This document shows, piece by piece, positions 1 to 7,633 of a stretch of DNA of 7,704 nt. The DNA is from Micrococcales bacterium (lineage in GTDB: Bacteria; Actinomycetota; Actinomycetes; Actinomycetales; Microbacteriaceae): the NCBI GenBank assembly GCA_947441105.1, contig CANESN010000034.1:1-7704 (forward strand). The letters run 5' to 3'. A model generated the notes under the pieces. It worked only from the letters and a program-made list of their open reading frames with translations, was not told the origin of the DNA and did no database searches. Numbering within the stretch: position 1 is the first letter of the stretch; each line of letters starts with the position of its first letter. Position numbers and translations under genes: made by a program.

Positions 1-1093
1 GCTGCTTCTTCATCTGACCGACACCTGGAAGCATGCCCAAAAGGCCCTTCATGCTTCCCATCTTCTTGATCTGCTGCATCTGCTCCAAAAAGTCCTGCAG
101 GGTGAACTGGTCCTTGGCCATCTTGTCGGCCATGCGCTTGGACTCTTCTTCATCGAAGCTCTGCTGCGCTTTTTCGATAAGGCTGACAATGTCACCCATG
201 TCCAGAATTCGGCTTGCCATTCGGTCTGGATAGAACGGCTCGAAGGCATCTAGGCCTTCACCCGTGGAGCTAAAGAGAATTGGAGCACCAGTAATGGTTG
301 CAACCGACAAGGCTGCACCACCGCGAGAGTCTCCATCCAACTTTGTAAGCACGACACCGGAGACTCCAACGCCCTCGTGGAAAGCCTTGGCTACGTTCAC
401 GGCATCTTGACCGAGCATCGAGTCAACAACAAACAAGATCTCATCAGGTTCAACCGCATTGCGGATGTCTCTGGCCTGCTGCATCATCTCTTCGTCTACA
501 CCTAGGCGACCGGCGGTATCGACAATCACAACCGAGTACTGCGACTTCTTAGCAAAGGCAATCGCGTCTCTAGAAACCTTTACCGGGTTACCGACACCGT
601 TACCTGCCTCAGGAGCAAAGACTGGAACTCCAACCTTCTCCCCCAGAACCTGAAGCTGGGTTACAGCGTTTGGACGCTGCAGGTCAGCTGCAACTAACAA
701 AGGAGTGTGGTTTTGCTCTTTGAGCCACTTTGCTAACTTTCCAGCCAGGGTGGTCTTACCCGAACCCTGCAGACCCGCCAGCATGATCACCGTTGGTGGG
801 TTCTTGGAGAAGGAAAGCTTTCGAGCTTCGCCACCCAAGATGGCCTTTAGCTCGTCATTGACGATCTGGACAACCTGCTGAGCTGGGTTTAGGGCCTTTG
901 ATACCTCATCGCCTAATGCACGCTCGCGGATCTTGCCGGTGAATACTTTGACGACCTCAAGGGAGACGTCTGCCTCAAGCAGTGCCCTGCGGATATCCCT
1001 CAGCGTGCCATCGATATCGGCAGCGGACAGACGACCCTTACCGCGCAGGTTTTTGAAGGTGTCTGAGAGTCTGTCAGAGAGATTTCCGAACAA
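1..1093 (-). CDS. ffh: Signal recognition particle GTPase Ffh (SRP54), 3' end cut by window edge
   Basis: Ffh is the protein subunit of the bacterial signal recognition particle. It binds 4.5S/small SRP RNA and hydrophobic signal sequences at the ribosome exit and hands the complex to FtsY. I translated the minus strand from 1093 to the edge: 364 codons, no stop or frameshift. The N-terminal helical domain begins MFGNLSDRLS, as the family does. GTPase motifs follow: P-loop GLQGSGKTT (residues 107-115), AADLQRPNA of the insertion-box region, DTAGR (192-196), TKLDGDSRGG (250-259), then STGEG and PDRMASRIL leading into the M domain. The M domain reaches the methionine-rich GLLGMLPGVGQMKKQ and stops at the edge, so the SRP RNA-binding helices are outside the window. 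The start is TTG, directly after the ftsY stop. An AGGAG ribosome site lies at 1104-1100, six bases upstream, inside the last ftsY codons. No ATG could give this N-terminus. The product is certain; only the C-terminus is unseen. Confidence 0.97.
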   Translation of the reverse strand, partial: MFGNLSDRLSDTFKNLRGKGRLSAADIDGTLRDIRRALLEADVSLEVVKVFTGKIRERALGDEVSKALNPAQQVVQIVNDELKAILGGEARKLSFSKNPPTVIMLAGLQGSGKTTLAGKLAKWLKEQNHTPLLVAADLQRPNAVTQLQVLGEKVGVPVFAPEAGNGVGNPVKVSRDAIAFAKKSQYSVVIVDTAGRLGVDEEMMQQARDIRNAVEPDEILFVVDSMLGQDAVNVAKAFHEGVGVSGVVLTKLDGDSRGGAALSVATITGAPILFSSTGEGLDAFEPFYPDRMASRILDMGDIVSLIEKAQQSFDEEESKRMADKMAKDQFTLQDFLEQMQQIKKMGSMKGLLGMLPGVGQMKKQ

Positions 1094-2155
1094 CTAGCGC
1101 TCCTGTTTGTAGGCGACTAAACCTTTAGCAAATTCTTCTGGCGAGAAAAATGCGAAGTCATTTATACCCTCACCAACACCAACGAGCTTAACTGGTAGAT
1201 CAAGCTGCTCCTGCAGTGAGTAGAGAATGCCACCCTTTGCGGTGCCATCCAACTTGGTCATCACAATGCCGGTCACATCTGCAACCTCAGCGAAGGCTTT
1301 GGCCTGCGCTAGGGCGTTTTGCCCCATGGTTGAGTCAATGACCAGCAGCACCTCGGCTATGCTGGCCTGCTTCTCAACTGCTCTGCGAATCTTGCCGAGT
1401 TCGTCCATCAGGTCTTTTTTGTTCTGCAATCTTCCGGCGGTGTCGATGATTGCGATATCGGCATCGGTGGCAAGTGCAAGCTCAACGGTTTGGTAGGCAA
1501 CCGAAGCTGGGTCCTGGCCTTCTTTCTCAGGTCCGACCAGCTTGGCATCGGCACGCATAGCCCAGGTGGCTAGCTGCTCAACCGCGGCAGCTCTAAAAGT
1601 GTCGGCAGCTCCGAGAACAACATTCCAATCACCATCTCTAAGCCAACGCGATAGCTTTCCGATGGTCGTGGTTTTTCCTGCGCCATTTACGCCAACCACC
1701 AAAATCACATACGGCAACTTGCCATCTGAGAGATTCAGCGCAGCATCCGAGCGAGTTAGCTTTTTGATGAGGAGATCTTTTAGCAAAAGTCGAAGCTCTG
1801 CATCCGAGGAAGCCCCAGCTTTATTTGCTGCGCGCTTGAGTTCATCTGAAATCTCAAGGGCAGCGTTAACACCAAAATCGGCGCGAATCAAGATGTCTTC
1901 CAGGTCATCTAGCTCAACAGCCGATGAGAACAGTGAGCGAACACCATCTCCCAGGCTGCGCTTTGGAAGTTCGACTTCTTGGACAGCAACAGCTGGCTTT
2001 TCGACAGTCTTTGGCTTGTCTACTTTTTGTATTTCAGGCTTTACGGTCTCAGCTTCAACCTCTTCAACTACCGGTTCTGCAACCAAAACCTCTTGAATTA
2101 CCTCAGGGGTTTCAATTGGCTTATCGCGACGGAGTCGCTTTAGAAATTTAAACAT
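1094..2155 (-). CDS. ftsY: Signal recognition particle receptor FtsY
   Basis: FtsY is the membrane-associated SRP receptor GTPase. It docks with Ffh, and reciprocal GTP hydrolysis releases the ribosome-nascent chain to the Sec translocon. The 353-residue product starts with a short basic amphipathic segment (MFKFLKRLRRDK). A low-complexity acidic V/E/K/P-rich A region follows at about 14-64, then the N domain from about 65. G-domain motifs: GVNGAGKTTT (155-164), DTFRAAA (185-191), DTAGR (238-242), TKLDGTAKGG (300-309) and GVGEGINDF (326-334). The GTAKGG form separates FtsY from Ffh (GDSRGG). There is no N-terminal transmembrane helix, so membrane contact probably uses the basic helix (inference). 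The ATG overlaps the smc TGA by one base (TGATG). A GAGAAGG ribosome site lies at 2169-2163, seven bases upstream, within the smc end. The TAG stop abuts the ffh TTG, so translation of all three genes is probably coupled. Confidence 0.98.
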   Translation of the reverse strand: MFKFLKRLRRDKPIETPEVIQEVLVAEPVVEEVEAETVKPEIQKVDKPKTVEKPAVAVQEVELPKRSLGDGVRSLFSSAVELDDLEDILIRADFGVNAALEISDELKRAANKAGASSDAELRLLLKDLLIKKLTRSDAALNLSDGKLPYVILVVGVNGAGKTTTIGKLSRWLRDGDWNVVLGAADTFRAAAVEQLATWAMRADAKLVGPEKEGQDPASVAYQTVELALATDADIAIIDTAGRLQNKKDLMDELGKIRRAVEKQASIAEVLLVIDSTMGQNALAQAKAFAEVADVTGIVMTKLDGTAKGGILYSLQEQLDLPVKLVGVGEGINDFAFFSPEEFAKGLVAYKQER

Positions 2156-5100
2156 CAGCGGACCTTCTCAAGCTTTTGGCCAACCACGGCGCTCATGCCG
2201 TCTTGACGCATAGAGACACCATAGAGCGCATCTGCAATCTCCATGGTGCGCTTTTGGTGGGTCACGATAATCAGCTGTGAGGACTTTCGAAGTGACTCAA
2301 TAACGTCAAGCAGTCGGCCAAGATTGGCATCATCCAGCGCAGCCTCTACCTCATCCAATACATAGAAGGGGCTAGGTCGTGCCTTAAAGATTGCGATTAG
2401 CAGCGCAACTGCAGCGAGTGATCGCTCTCCACCGGAAAGCAGTGACATTCGCTCGATCCTCTTACCAACCGGGCGAACCGAAACCTCAATACCGGTGGCC
2501 ATTAGGTCATCCGGCTCAGTCAGCGAGATAGAGCCGGTTCCACCTGGAAATAGCACTGGGAAGACTTTCTCGAACTCTCGTCGAGTGTCCTCAAAAGCAC
2601 TCGCGAAAATGGCCTGCATTTTCTGATCCAAATCTTTGATGATTCCGATTAGGTCGGAGCGTGCGCGGGCAAGATCCTCGAGCTGCTCGCTCATGTATTT
2701 GTGGCGTTCTTCCAGAGCGGCAAACTCTTCGAGCGCTAGCGGGTTGAATGCACCAAGCTGCGAAAGCTTCTGATCCGCCTGGCGAACATCCTTCTCGAGC
2801 TCCTCGCGGGTTTGAGATCCCAGTTCGGTTTCTTGAACCAGGGTTTCGACATCAATGTGAAGTTCGGTGCCTACGCGCTCAGTTAGGTTGGCCAGGTTTA
2901 GACGAAGCTCATAGGTTTGCATCTCCACCTCGTGCACGCCCTGGTTTAGTTCGTTGTAACGAGCCTCCAAAGTGGCAGCCTGTGATCGAAGCTGAGTCAA
3001 GCGTTCGGTGCGCTGGATTCGCTGAGCTTCTAGCTCTCGGACCTGCGAGCGAACCCGGCTAGCCAATCTGCTTGCAGCATCAAGTGCCGCAGGAATTACT
3101 GCCAGAGCTTGTTCGGCCTGACCAAGCTGAGCAATCTTCTCTTCGGTGGCTTTCTTCTCGCGCTCTTGCGCTGCGGTCGCCTCAGAAAGCCTGCCCCTAA
3201 GAATTGCCACCGATTTGCTGGCTGCAATGCGTCGCTCCGAGAAGGTTCCGACATTGATTCGAATATCTAGCTCTGCCTGACGGGTTGCCTCTAATAGCGC
3301 AACCATCTCTGTGCGTTGGGAGTCGTTACTCTCAGCAGTCTCAGCTTCCGGCATGGTTTTGAGCTTTGCATCGGCGGCAGCTGCCTCTTGCTTGGCATTG
3401 GTCTCTGCCTCTGCAAGGGTTTCTAGCTCGCGCTCGATGCGAAGCTTTTCATTTTTAGCACTGTCAACCTGAGCGATGATGCGACCAACACGCTCAGCTC
3501 TAGCCGCAAGCTCAGCATCGTGCTGCTGGAGCAAGCTAAGGCTCTCTCTAACCTTGGCTTCAGCTTCGGTGACGGAAGTCTTTTGTCCCTCGAGATTCTT
3601 GGTCAGTTTCTCAATGCTGCTTGCCAATTCGCTGAGGCGCTTTGCAGCGGATTCTTGCTCGGCTCGAAGTTCGAGCTTCGAAGGCTGCTTCGATCCACCA
3701 CCGCGGATCAAAGACCTAGAGACCCAATCACCATCGACGGTGATGATGTTGGCACCGTTCAGCTCTTTGGAATCCAAGGCCTTTGCTGCCTGGTCCAAAT
3801 CCTGCGCGAAGTAGAAACCACTCAGGACATCAAGCACAGCCTGTGGTGCGGTGACAACTGAGTCGGCTGCAACCAAAGAGGCAACCTCGCGCTTTTTGGC
3901 CTGGATCTTTGCACCCTCGGCAACTAAGAACTCAGCGCGACCTAAACCTTCAGACTTTAGATAGCGCAGCGCTGCAATTGCCTGCTCTTTGCTGGTTGCA
4001 ACGATTGCATCAGCCAAGGTTCCAAGCGCTACCGCAACGGCAACCTCGTAACCCTTTTCAATGCTGACCGATTCGGCAAGAAGTCCCTTGATACCAGCAA
4101 GCTGAGCATTTCTAACTTCGGAGGACCCGTCTTTTTGCTCCAGGGTCATTCCAAGTGCGGCATGCTTTGCAGCGACTGCATCGCGCTCACGCTCGGCGGA
4201 ATGCAGTGCTTCACGGGCTTGGTCTAACTTTGTGCGCTGAGCACTCTCTTCAACCTGAGACTTCTCGTAAGCAACTCGAAGCTCTTCGTCCGATGTGCTA
4301 GAGGCGGTCGGTTGGATTTGTTCCTGCTCCAAAGAAAGCTGGGCAATCTTTGCGACTGCGTCTTTGAGGGAAATCTCAAGATTTTGCATTTGACCGGCAA
4401 AGCCTTCGGCCTTGGAGTTCAAAACTGAAACTTGGTTTGCCAGTGCGGAGCGCTCGCGTTCTTGATTCTCAACCAGGCTGCGTTGGCGAAGCGCATCTGC
4501 CTCGAAAGCGGCCAGGCTAGCGGCTGCCCTAAGTCTTTCTGCTTCCCTGTCAGCCAAGACCTCAGCGGTTTTAGCTATCTCTGCTTCTAGCGAATCAAGA
4601 TCAGCTTCCGCTTGCTTTAGTTGACTGCCAAGATCCGCGACTTCGATCTCACGAGAAGAGAATTCCTGGCGACCAATAAGTGCAATGCGCTGCTGCGCGA
4701 GGTTTTGCAAGTTGCGCAGCTTGGTTTCCTGGGATTCAAATCCAAATAGTCGCTGGCGCAGTGCATCTAGCTCTCCGGAAACCAACTGAGTTTCTAGTTC
4801 CTGGATTCCGGTGCGAGTTGCTGTCAGCTGAGACTGCGCGTAGGAAGACTCAGCACGACGCTCGCTCTCTGACTTGGAAGCACTCTCGAGCTGGTTCTTG
4901 AGTGCCGTGATTTGGAATGCCAAAAGCTTGGACTTTGCTGCTCGTGCGATAGCGCCGATCTCTTTGGCTGCTCGGGCAACCTCTGCCTGTCGGCCAAGAG
5001 GCTTTAGGTTTCTGCGAAGTTCTGCCGTTAGGTCCGAAAGCCTTGTGAGGTTTGCCTGCATCGCTTCTAACTTGCGCTCGGTCTTCTCTTTACGTCTGCG

Positions 5101-5610
5101 GTATTTCAAAATACCGGCTGCTTCTTCGATGAACGCTCTGCGCTCAATCGGAGTCGCGCGCAAAACTGTGTCGAGCTGGCCTTGACCGACGATTACGTGC
5201 ATCTCGCGACCCAAACCTGAGTCGCTTAGCAGTTCTTGAACATCTAAAAGCCTGCAGGTTTCGCCATTGATTGCGTATTCGCTCGCGCCATTTCTAAACA
5301 GCACGCGCGAGATAGTTACCTCGGAATACTCAATTGGTAGAGCTCCGTCGGCGTTATCAATTGTTAGCTGAACCTCGGCACGACCAAGTGGACCTTTGGT
5401 TTCAGTGCCGGCAAAGATGACATCTTCCATCTTTCCGCCGCGCAGAGTTTTGGCACCCTGCTCACCCATAACCCAAGCCAAAGCGTCAACCACATTTGAC
5501 TTACCGGAACCGTTTGGGCCAACCACGCAGGTGATGCCAGGCTCAAGATTTAGCGTCGTTGGCTGGGCAAAAGACTTAAAACCCTTAAGGGTGATGCTCT
5601 TCAGATACAA
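2155..5610 (-). CDS. smc: Chromosome segregation/condensation ATPase SMC
   Basis: SMC is the ATPase of the bacterial condensin complex with ScpA and ScpB. It extrudes or holds DNA loops and aids chromosome segregation on the nucleoid. The 1151-residue product has full family architecture and near-usual length. The N-terminal head has Walker A GPNGSGKS (31-38), Q-loop Q51, an arginine (R57) where the Bacillus subtilis arginine finger lies, and GQGQLDTVL before the first coiled coil. The charged Ala/Glu/Leu/Gln-rich coiled coil runs from about 160 to 500, the hinge from about 506 to 640 ending in a GGGS stretch, and the return coil from about 645 to 1000. The C-terminal head has signature LSGGE (1058-1062), Walker B FYVLDEVEAALDD (catalytic E1087) and the switch histidine in VTHQKR. 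The start is TTG: the frame has a TGA three codons upstream (5619-5617), and AAAGGGG at 5626-5620 is a good ribosome site nine bases away. It is the first gene of the smc-ftsY-ffh operon here. Confidence 0.98.
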   Translation of the reverse strand: MYLKSITLKGFKSFAQPTTLNLEPGITCVVGPNGSGKSNVVDALAWVMGEQGAKTLRGGKMEDVIFAGTETKGPLGRAEVQLTIDNADGALPIEYSEVTISRVLFRNGASEYAINGETCRLLDVQELLSDSGLGREMHVIVGQGQLDTVLRATPIERRAFIEEAAGILKYRRRKEKTERKLEAMQANLTRLSDLTAELRRNLKPLGRQAEVARAAKEIGAIARAAKSKLLAFQITALKNQLESASKSESERRAESSYAQSQLTATRTGIQELETQLVSGELDALRQRLFGFESQETKLRNLQNLAQQRIALIGRQEFSSREIEVADLGSQLKQAEADLDSLEAEIAKTAEVLADREAERLRAAASLAAFEADALRQRSLVENQERERSALANQVSVLNSKAEGFAGQMQNLEISLKDAVAKIAQLSLEQEQIQPTASSTSDEELRVAYEKSQVEESAQRTKLDQAREALHSAERERDAVAAKHAALGMTLEQKDGSSEVRNAQLAGIKGLLAESVSIEKGYEVAVAVALGTLADAIVATSKEQAIAALRYLKSEGLGRAEFLVAEGAKIQAKKREVASLVAADSVVTAPQAVLDVLSGFYFAQDLDQAAKALDSKELNGANIITVDGDWVSRSLIRGGGSKQPSKLELRAEQESAAKRLSELASSIEKLTKNLEGQKTSVTEAEAKVRESLSLLQQHDAELAARAERVGRIIAQVDSAKNEKLRIERELETLAEAETNAKQEAAAADAKLKTMPEAETAESNDSQRTEMVALLEATRQAELDIRINVGTFSERRIAASKSVAILRGRLSEATAAQEREKKATEEKIAQLGQAEQALAVIPAALDAASRLASRVRSQVRELEAQRIQRTERLTQLRSQAATLEARYNELNQGVHEVEMQTYELRLNLANLTERVGTELHIDVETLVQETELGSQTREELEKDVRQADQKLSQLGAFNPLALEEFAALEERHKYMSEQLEDLARARSDLIGIIKDLDQKMQAIFASAFEDTRREFEKVFPVLFPGGTGSISLTEPDDLMATGIEVSVRPVGKRIERMSLLSGGERSLAAVALLIAIFKARPSPFYVLDEVEAALDDANLGRLLDVIESLRKSSQLIIVTHQKRTMEIADALYGVSMRQDGMSAVVGQKLEKVR

Positions 5611-5636
5611 GCGTCGTCACCCCTTTCAATGAATTA

Positions 5637-5655
5637 CAAGACTACCGAAGTCTTG
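5637..5655. repeat. Perfect 7-bp inverted repeat in the smc/typA intergenic region
   Basis: CAAGACT (5637-5643) and AGTCTTG (5649-5655) are exact reverse complements around the 5-base centre ACCGA. The repeat lies just upstream of the smc ribosome site and touches the candidate smc -10 box. It could be a regulator binding site or a small hairpin in a leader transcript. No T-run follows on either strand, so it does not look like a terminator. The structure is visible directly; any function is inference. Confidence 0.5.
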
Positions 5656-5687
5656 AGTCGGTTAACCCGCTGTGCACCTTGGCAAAG

Positions 5688-5693
5688 TAAGAT
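5688..5693 (+). promoter_or_regulatory. Candidate -10 element for typA
   Basis: TAAGAT matches the TAnnnT core of housekeeping sigma-factor -10 elements. It lies 35 bases before the favoured typA GTG, giving a short leader. A transcript starting here could not include the alternative upstream GTG at 5672, which agrees with the start chosen by homology. The bases 16-18 upstream do not resemble TTGACA, so the call is weak. Confidence 0.3.
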
Positions 5694-5728
5694 TGCAAAG
5701 TTGCCCTTTTGAGAGACGAATTATCCCT

Positions 5729-7633
5729 GTGAAACATAACGAAAACTTACGAAACGTTGCCATTGTCGCCCACGTAGACCACGGTAAGACCACCTTGGTC
5801 GACGCCATGCTAAAGCAGACTGGTGCGTTCTCAGCACACGCCTCGATGGATGAGCGAGTCATGGACTCGGGCGATCTTGAGCGCGAAAAGGGAATTACCA
5901 TCCTCGCCAAGAACACCGCAATCACGTACTCAGGTCCTGCGGCCAAGGGTGAGCAGATTGTCATCAACGTAATTGACACCCCGGGTCACGCTGACTTCGG
6001 TGGCGAGGTTGAGCGCGGTCTATCCATGGTTGATGGCGTTGTGCTATTGGTTGACGCATCAGAGGGCCCACTACCTCAGACCCGCTTCGTATTGCGCAAG
6101 GCACTTGAGGCTCGCCTGCCAGTCATTTTGCTGGTAAACAAGACCGACCGTCCAGATGCTCGCATCGACGAGGTTGTTGAAGAAAGCCACGACCTTCTTT
6201 TGGGCCTAGCCTCTGACCTGCACGACACCGTGCCAGACCTAGACGTTGACGCAATCTTGGACCTACCGGTTATCTACGCATCCGGTCGCGCAGGACGTGC
6301 ATCACTAACCAAGCCTGCGGATGGCTCAATGCCTGACACCGACAACCTGGAGCCGCTGTTTGAGGCCATTCTCAAGTACATTCCAGCCCCTAGCTACGAC
6401 GAGAGCGTCCCGCTACAGGCTCACGTCACCAACTTGGACGCATCCCCATTCCTAGGACGTTTGGCACTGCTTCGCATCTACAACGGTGAGATTAAAAAGG
6501 GTCAGCAGGTTGCTTGGGTTCGCCAGGATGGCACCACCCAGACCGTAAAAATCACCGAGCTATTGGGAACCAAGGCGCTTGATCGCTACCCAATCGAGAA
6601 GGCTGGCCCTGGAGACATCGTGGCTGTTGCCGGTATCGAAGAGATCACCATTGGTGAGTCGCTCTGCGACCCAAACGACATTCGTCCACTTCCGCTAATC
6701 ACCGTTGACGACCCAGCTATTTCGATGACCATTGGTATCAACACCTCGCCTATGGCAGGTCGCGTCAAGGGCGCAAAGGTCACCGCACGTTTGGTGAAGG
6801 ACCGTCTAGACCGCGAACTTATCGGTAACGTCTCGATCAAGGTTTTGCCTACCGAGCGTCCAGACGCTTGGGAAGTGCAGGGTCGTGGCGAGCTTGCTCT
6901 TGCCATCCTGGTAGAGCAGATGCGTCGTGAAGGCTATGAGCTAACCGTTGGTAAGCCTCAGGTTGTTACCCGCAAGGTCGATGGCAAGGTTCACGAGCCG
7001 GTTGAAGATCTGACCATTGATACTCCAGAGGAGTTCCTAGGCCCAGTTACTCAGTTGCTAGCTGCTCGCAAGGGCCGCATGACCAACATGATCAACAATG
7101 GCACCGGTTGGGTTCGCATCGAATTCCGCGTTCCTTCCAGAGGCCTAATTGGCTTTAGAACCGAATTCCTAACCACCACCAAGGGTGCAGGTATTGCTAA
7201 CGCCCTGTCTGCTGGTTACGAAGCCTGGGCTGGAGACATCTCTACCCGTCAGAATGGTTCGATGGTTGCTGACCGTGCCGGTGTTGCAACTCCTTTCGCG
7301 ATGATCGCCCTGCAGGAGCGCGGTGCGTTCTTTGTTGAGCCAACCAGCGAGGTTTACTGCGGCATGGTGGTTGGCGAGAACTCTCGCGCCGATGACATGG
7401 ATGTCAACATCACCAAGGAGAAGCAGCTCACCAACATGCGTGCTGCATCTGCAGACAACTTTGTAGGCCTTACTCCTCCAAAGAAGCTCTCTCTTGAGGA
7501 GTGCTTGGAGTTTGCCCGCGAGGACGAGTGTGTTGAGGTAACCCCTGAGGCAACTCGTATTCGCAATCTTGAGCTTGATCCAAACGTCAGAGCTCGTCCG
7601 GCATCGGCGCGCAAGCGTGCCAGCCAGTCGTAA
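5729..7633 (+). CDS. typA: Ribosome-associated translational GTPase TypA/BipA
   Basis: TypA (BipA) is an EF-G-like GTPase that binds the 70S ribosome. In other bacteria it is linked to large-subunit assembly, cold growth and stress adaptation. The 634-residue product has the complete family layout. G domain: G1 AHVDHGKT (14-21), G2-region EREKGITI (51-58), G3 DTPGH (83-87), G4 NKTD (137-140), G5-like SGRAG (185-189). Beta-barrel domain II starts near 226 (PLQAHVTNLD). EF-G-like domains III and V follow, with GRGELALAIL (385-394) and VPSRGLIGFR (468-477). The TypA-specific C-terminal domain contains QERGAFF (529-535), GMVVGENSR (545-553) and SLEECLEF (588-595). The GTG at 5729 is chosen because LRNVAIVAHVDHGKTT then begins seven residues in, as in relatives. 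A GTG 19 codons upstream would add an unrelated tail. The ribosome site is weak (GAGAGA, 5711-5716, 12 bases away). The 3' end overlaps the next reading frame. Confidence 0.97.
   Translation: MKHNENLRNVAIVAHVDHGKTTLVDAMLKQTGAFSAHASMDERVMDSGDLEREKGITILAKNTAITYSGPAAKGEQIVINVIDTPGHADFGGEVERGLSMVDGVVLLVDASEGPLPQTRFVLRKALEARLPVILLVNKTDRPDARIDEVVEESHDLLLGLASDLHDTVPDLDVDAILDLPVIYASGRAGRASLTKPADGSMPDTDNLEPLFEAILKYIPAPSYDESVPLQAHVTNLDASPFLGRLALLRIYNGEIKKGQQVAWVRQDGTTQTVKITELLGTKALDRYPIEKAGPGDIVAVAGIEEITIGESLCDPNDIRPLPLITVDDPAISMTIGINTSPMAGRVKGAKVTARLVKDRLDRELIGNVSIKVLPTERPDAWEVQGRGELALAILVEQMRREGYELTVGKPQVVTRKVDGKVHEPVEDLTIDTPEEFLGPVTQLLAARKGRMTNMINNGTGWVRIEFRVPSRGLIGFRTEFLTTTKGAGIANALSAGYEAWAGDISTRQNGSMVADRAGVATPFAMIALQERGAFFVEPTSEVYCGMVVGENSRADDMDVNITKEKQLTNMRAASADNFVGLTPPKKLSLEECLEFAREDECVEVTPEATRIRNLELDPNVRARPASARKRASQS

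Larger units (their letters stand above)
5611..5728. promoter_or_regulatory. Divergent smc/typA intergenic control region
   Basis: These 118 bases separate the divergent starts of smc (minus) and typA (plus), so both promoters should lie here. Nothing else is encoded. For typA, TAAGAT at 5688-5693 fits the actinobacterial -10 pattern TAnnnT. It would place the transcript start near 5700 and leave about 29 leader bases before the GTG at 5729. I see no good -35 at the proper distance. For smc, TGTAAT on the minus strand (5638-5633) resembles a -10 element, but its -35 is also poor. The region contains a perfect inverted repeat (5637-5655) and the palindrome GGTTAACC (5660-5667). That promoters exist here is very likely from gene orientation; the individual boxes are guesses. 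Confidence 0.6.

Noticed and set aside
1542..2096. A 184-codon plus-strand open frame opposite ftsY
   Set aside because: It lies wholly antisense to a certain gene, is Ser/Thr/Ala-rich low-complexity translation typical of a shadow frame, and has no recognisable domain.
3662..3676. GCTCGAA-G-TTCGAGC inverted repeat
   Set aside because: It lies inside smc and is explained by the codons for KLELRA; no sign of a regulatory role.
3476..3861. Two overlapping plus-strand frames of about 112 codons opposite the smc hinge
   Set aside because: They are antisense to intact SMC coding sequence, have no family motifs, and overlap each other in different frames.
5672..5728. Upstream GTG start giving typA 19 extra residues
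   Set aside because: The added HLGKVRLQS tail is unlike TypA N-termini, and the best -10 candidate (5688-5693) lies downstream of this GTG.
5611..5728. Search for a parS-like (GTTTCACGTGAAAC) site near smc
   Set aside because: No matching 14-base palindrome is visible here or elsewhere in the window.
5662..5979. Minus-strand 105-codon frame across the typA start
   Set aside because: It is antisense to the conserved TypA GTPase motifs and has no supporting features.
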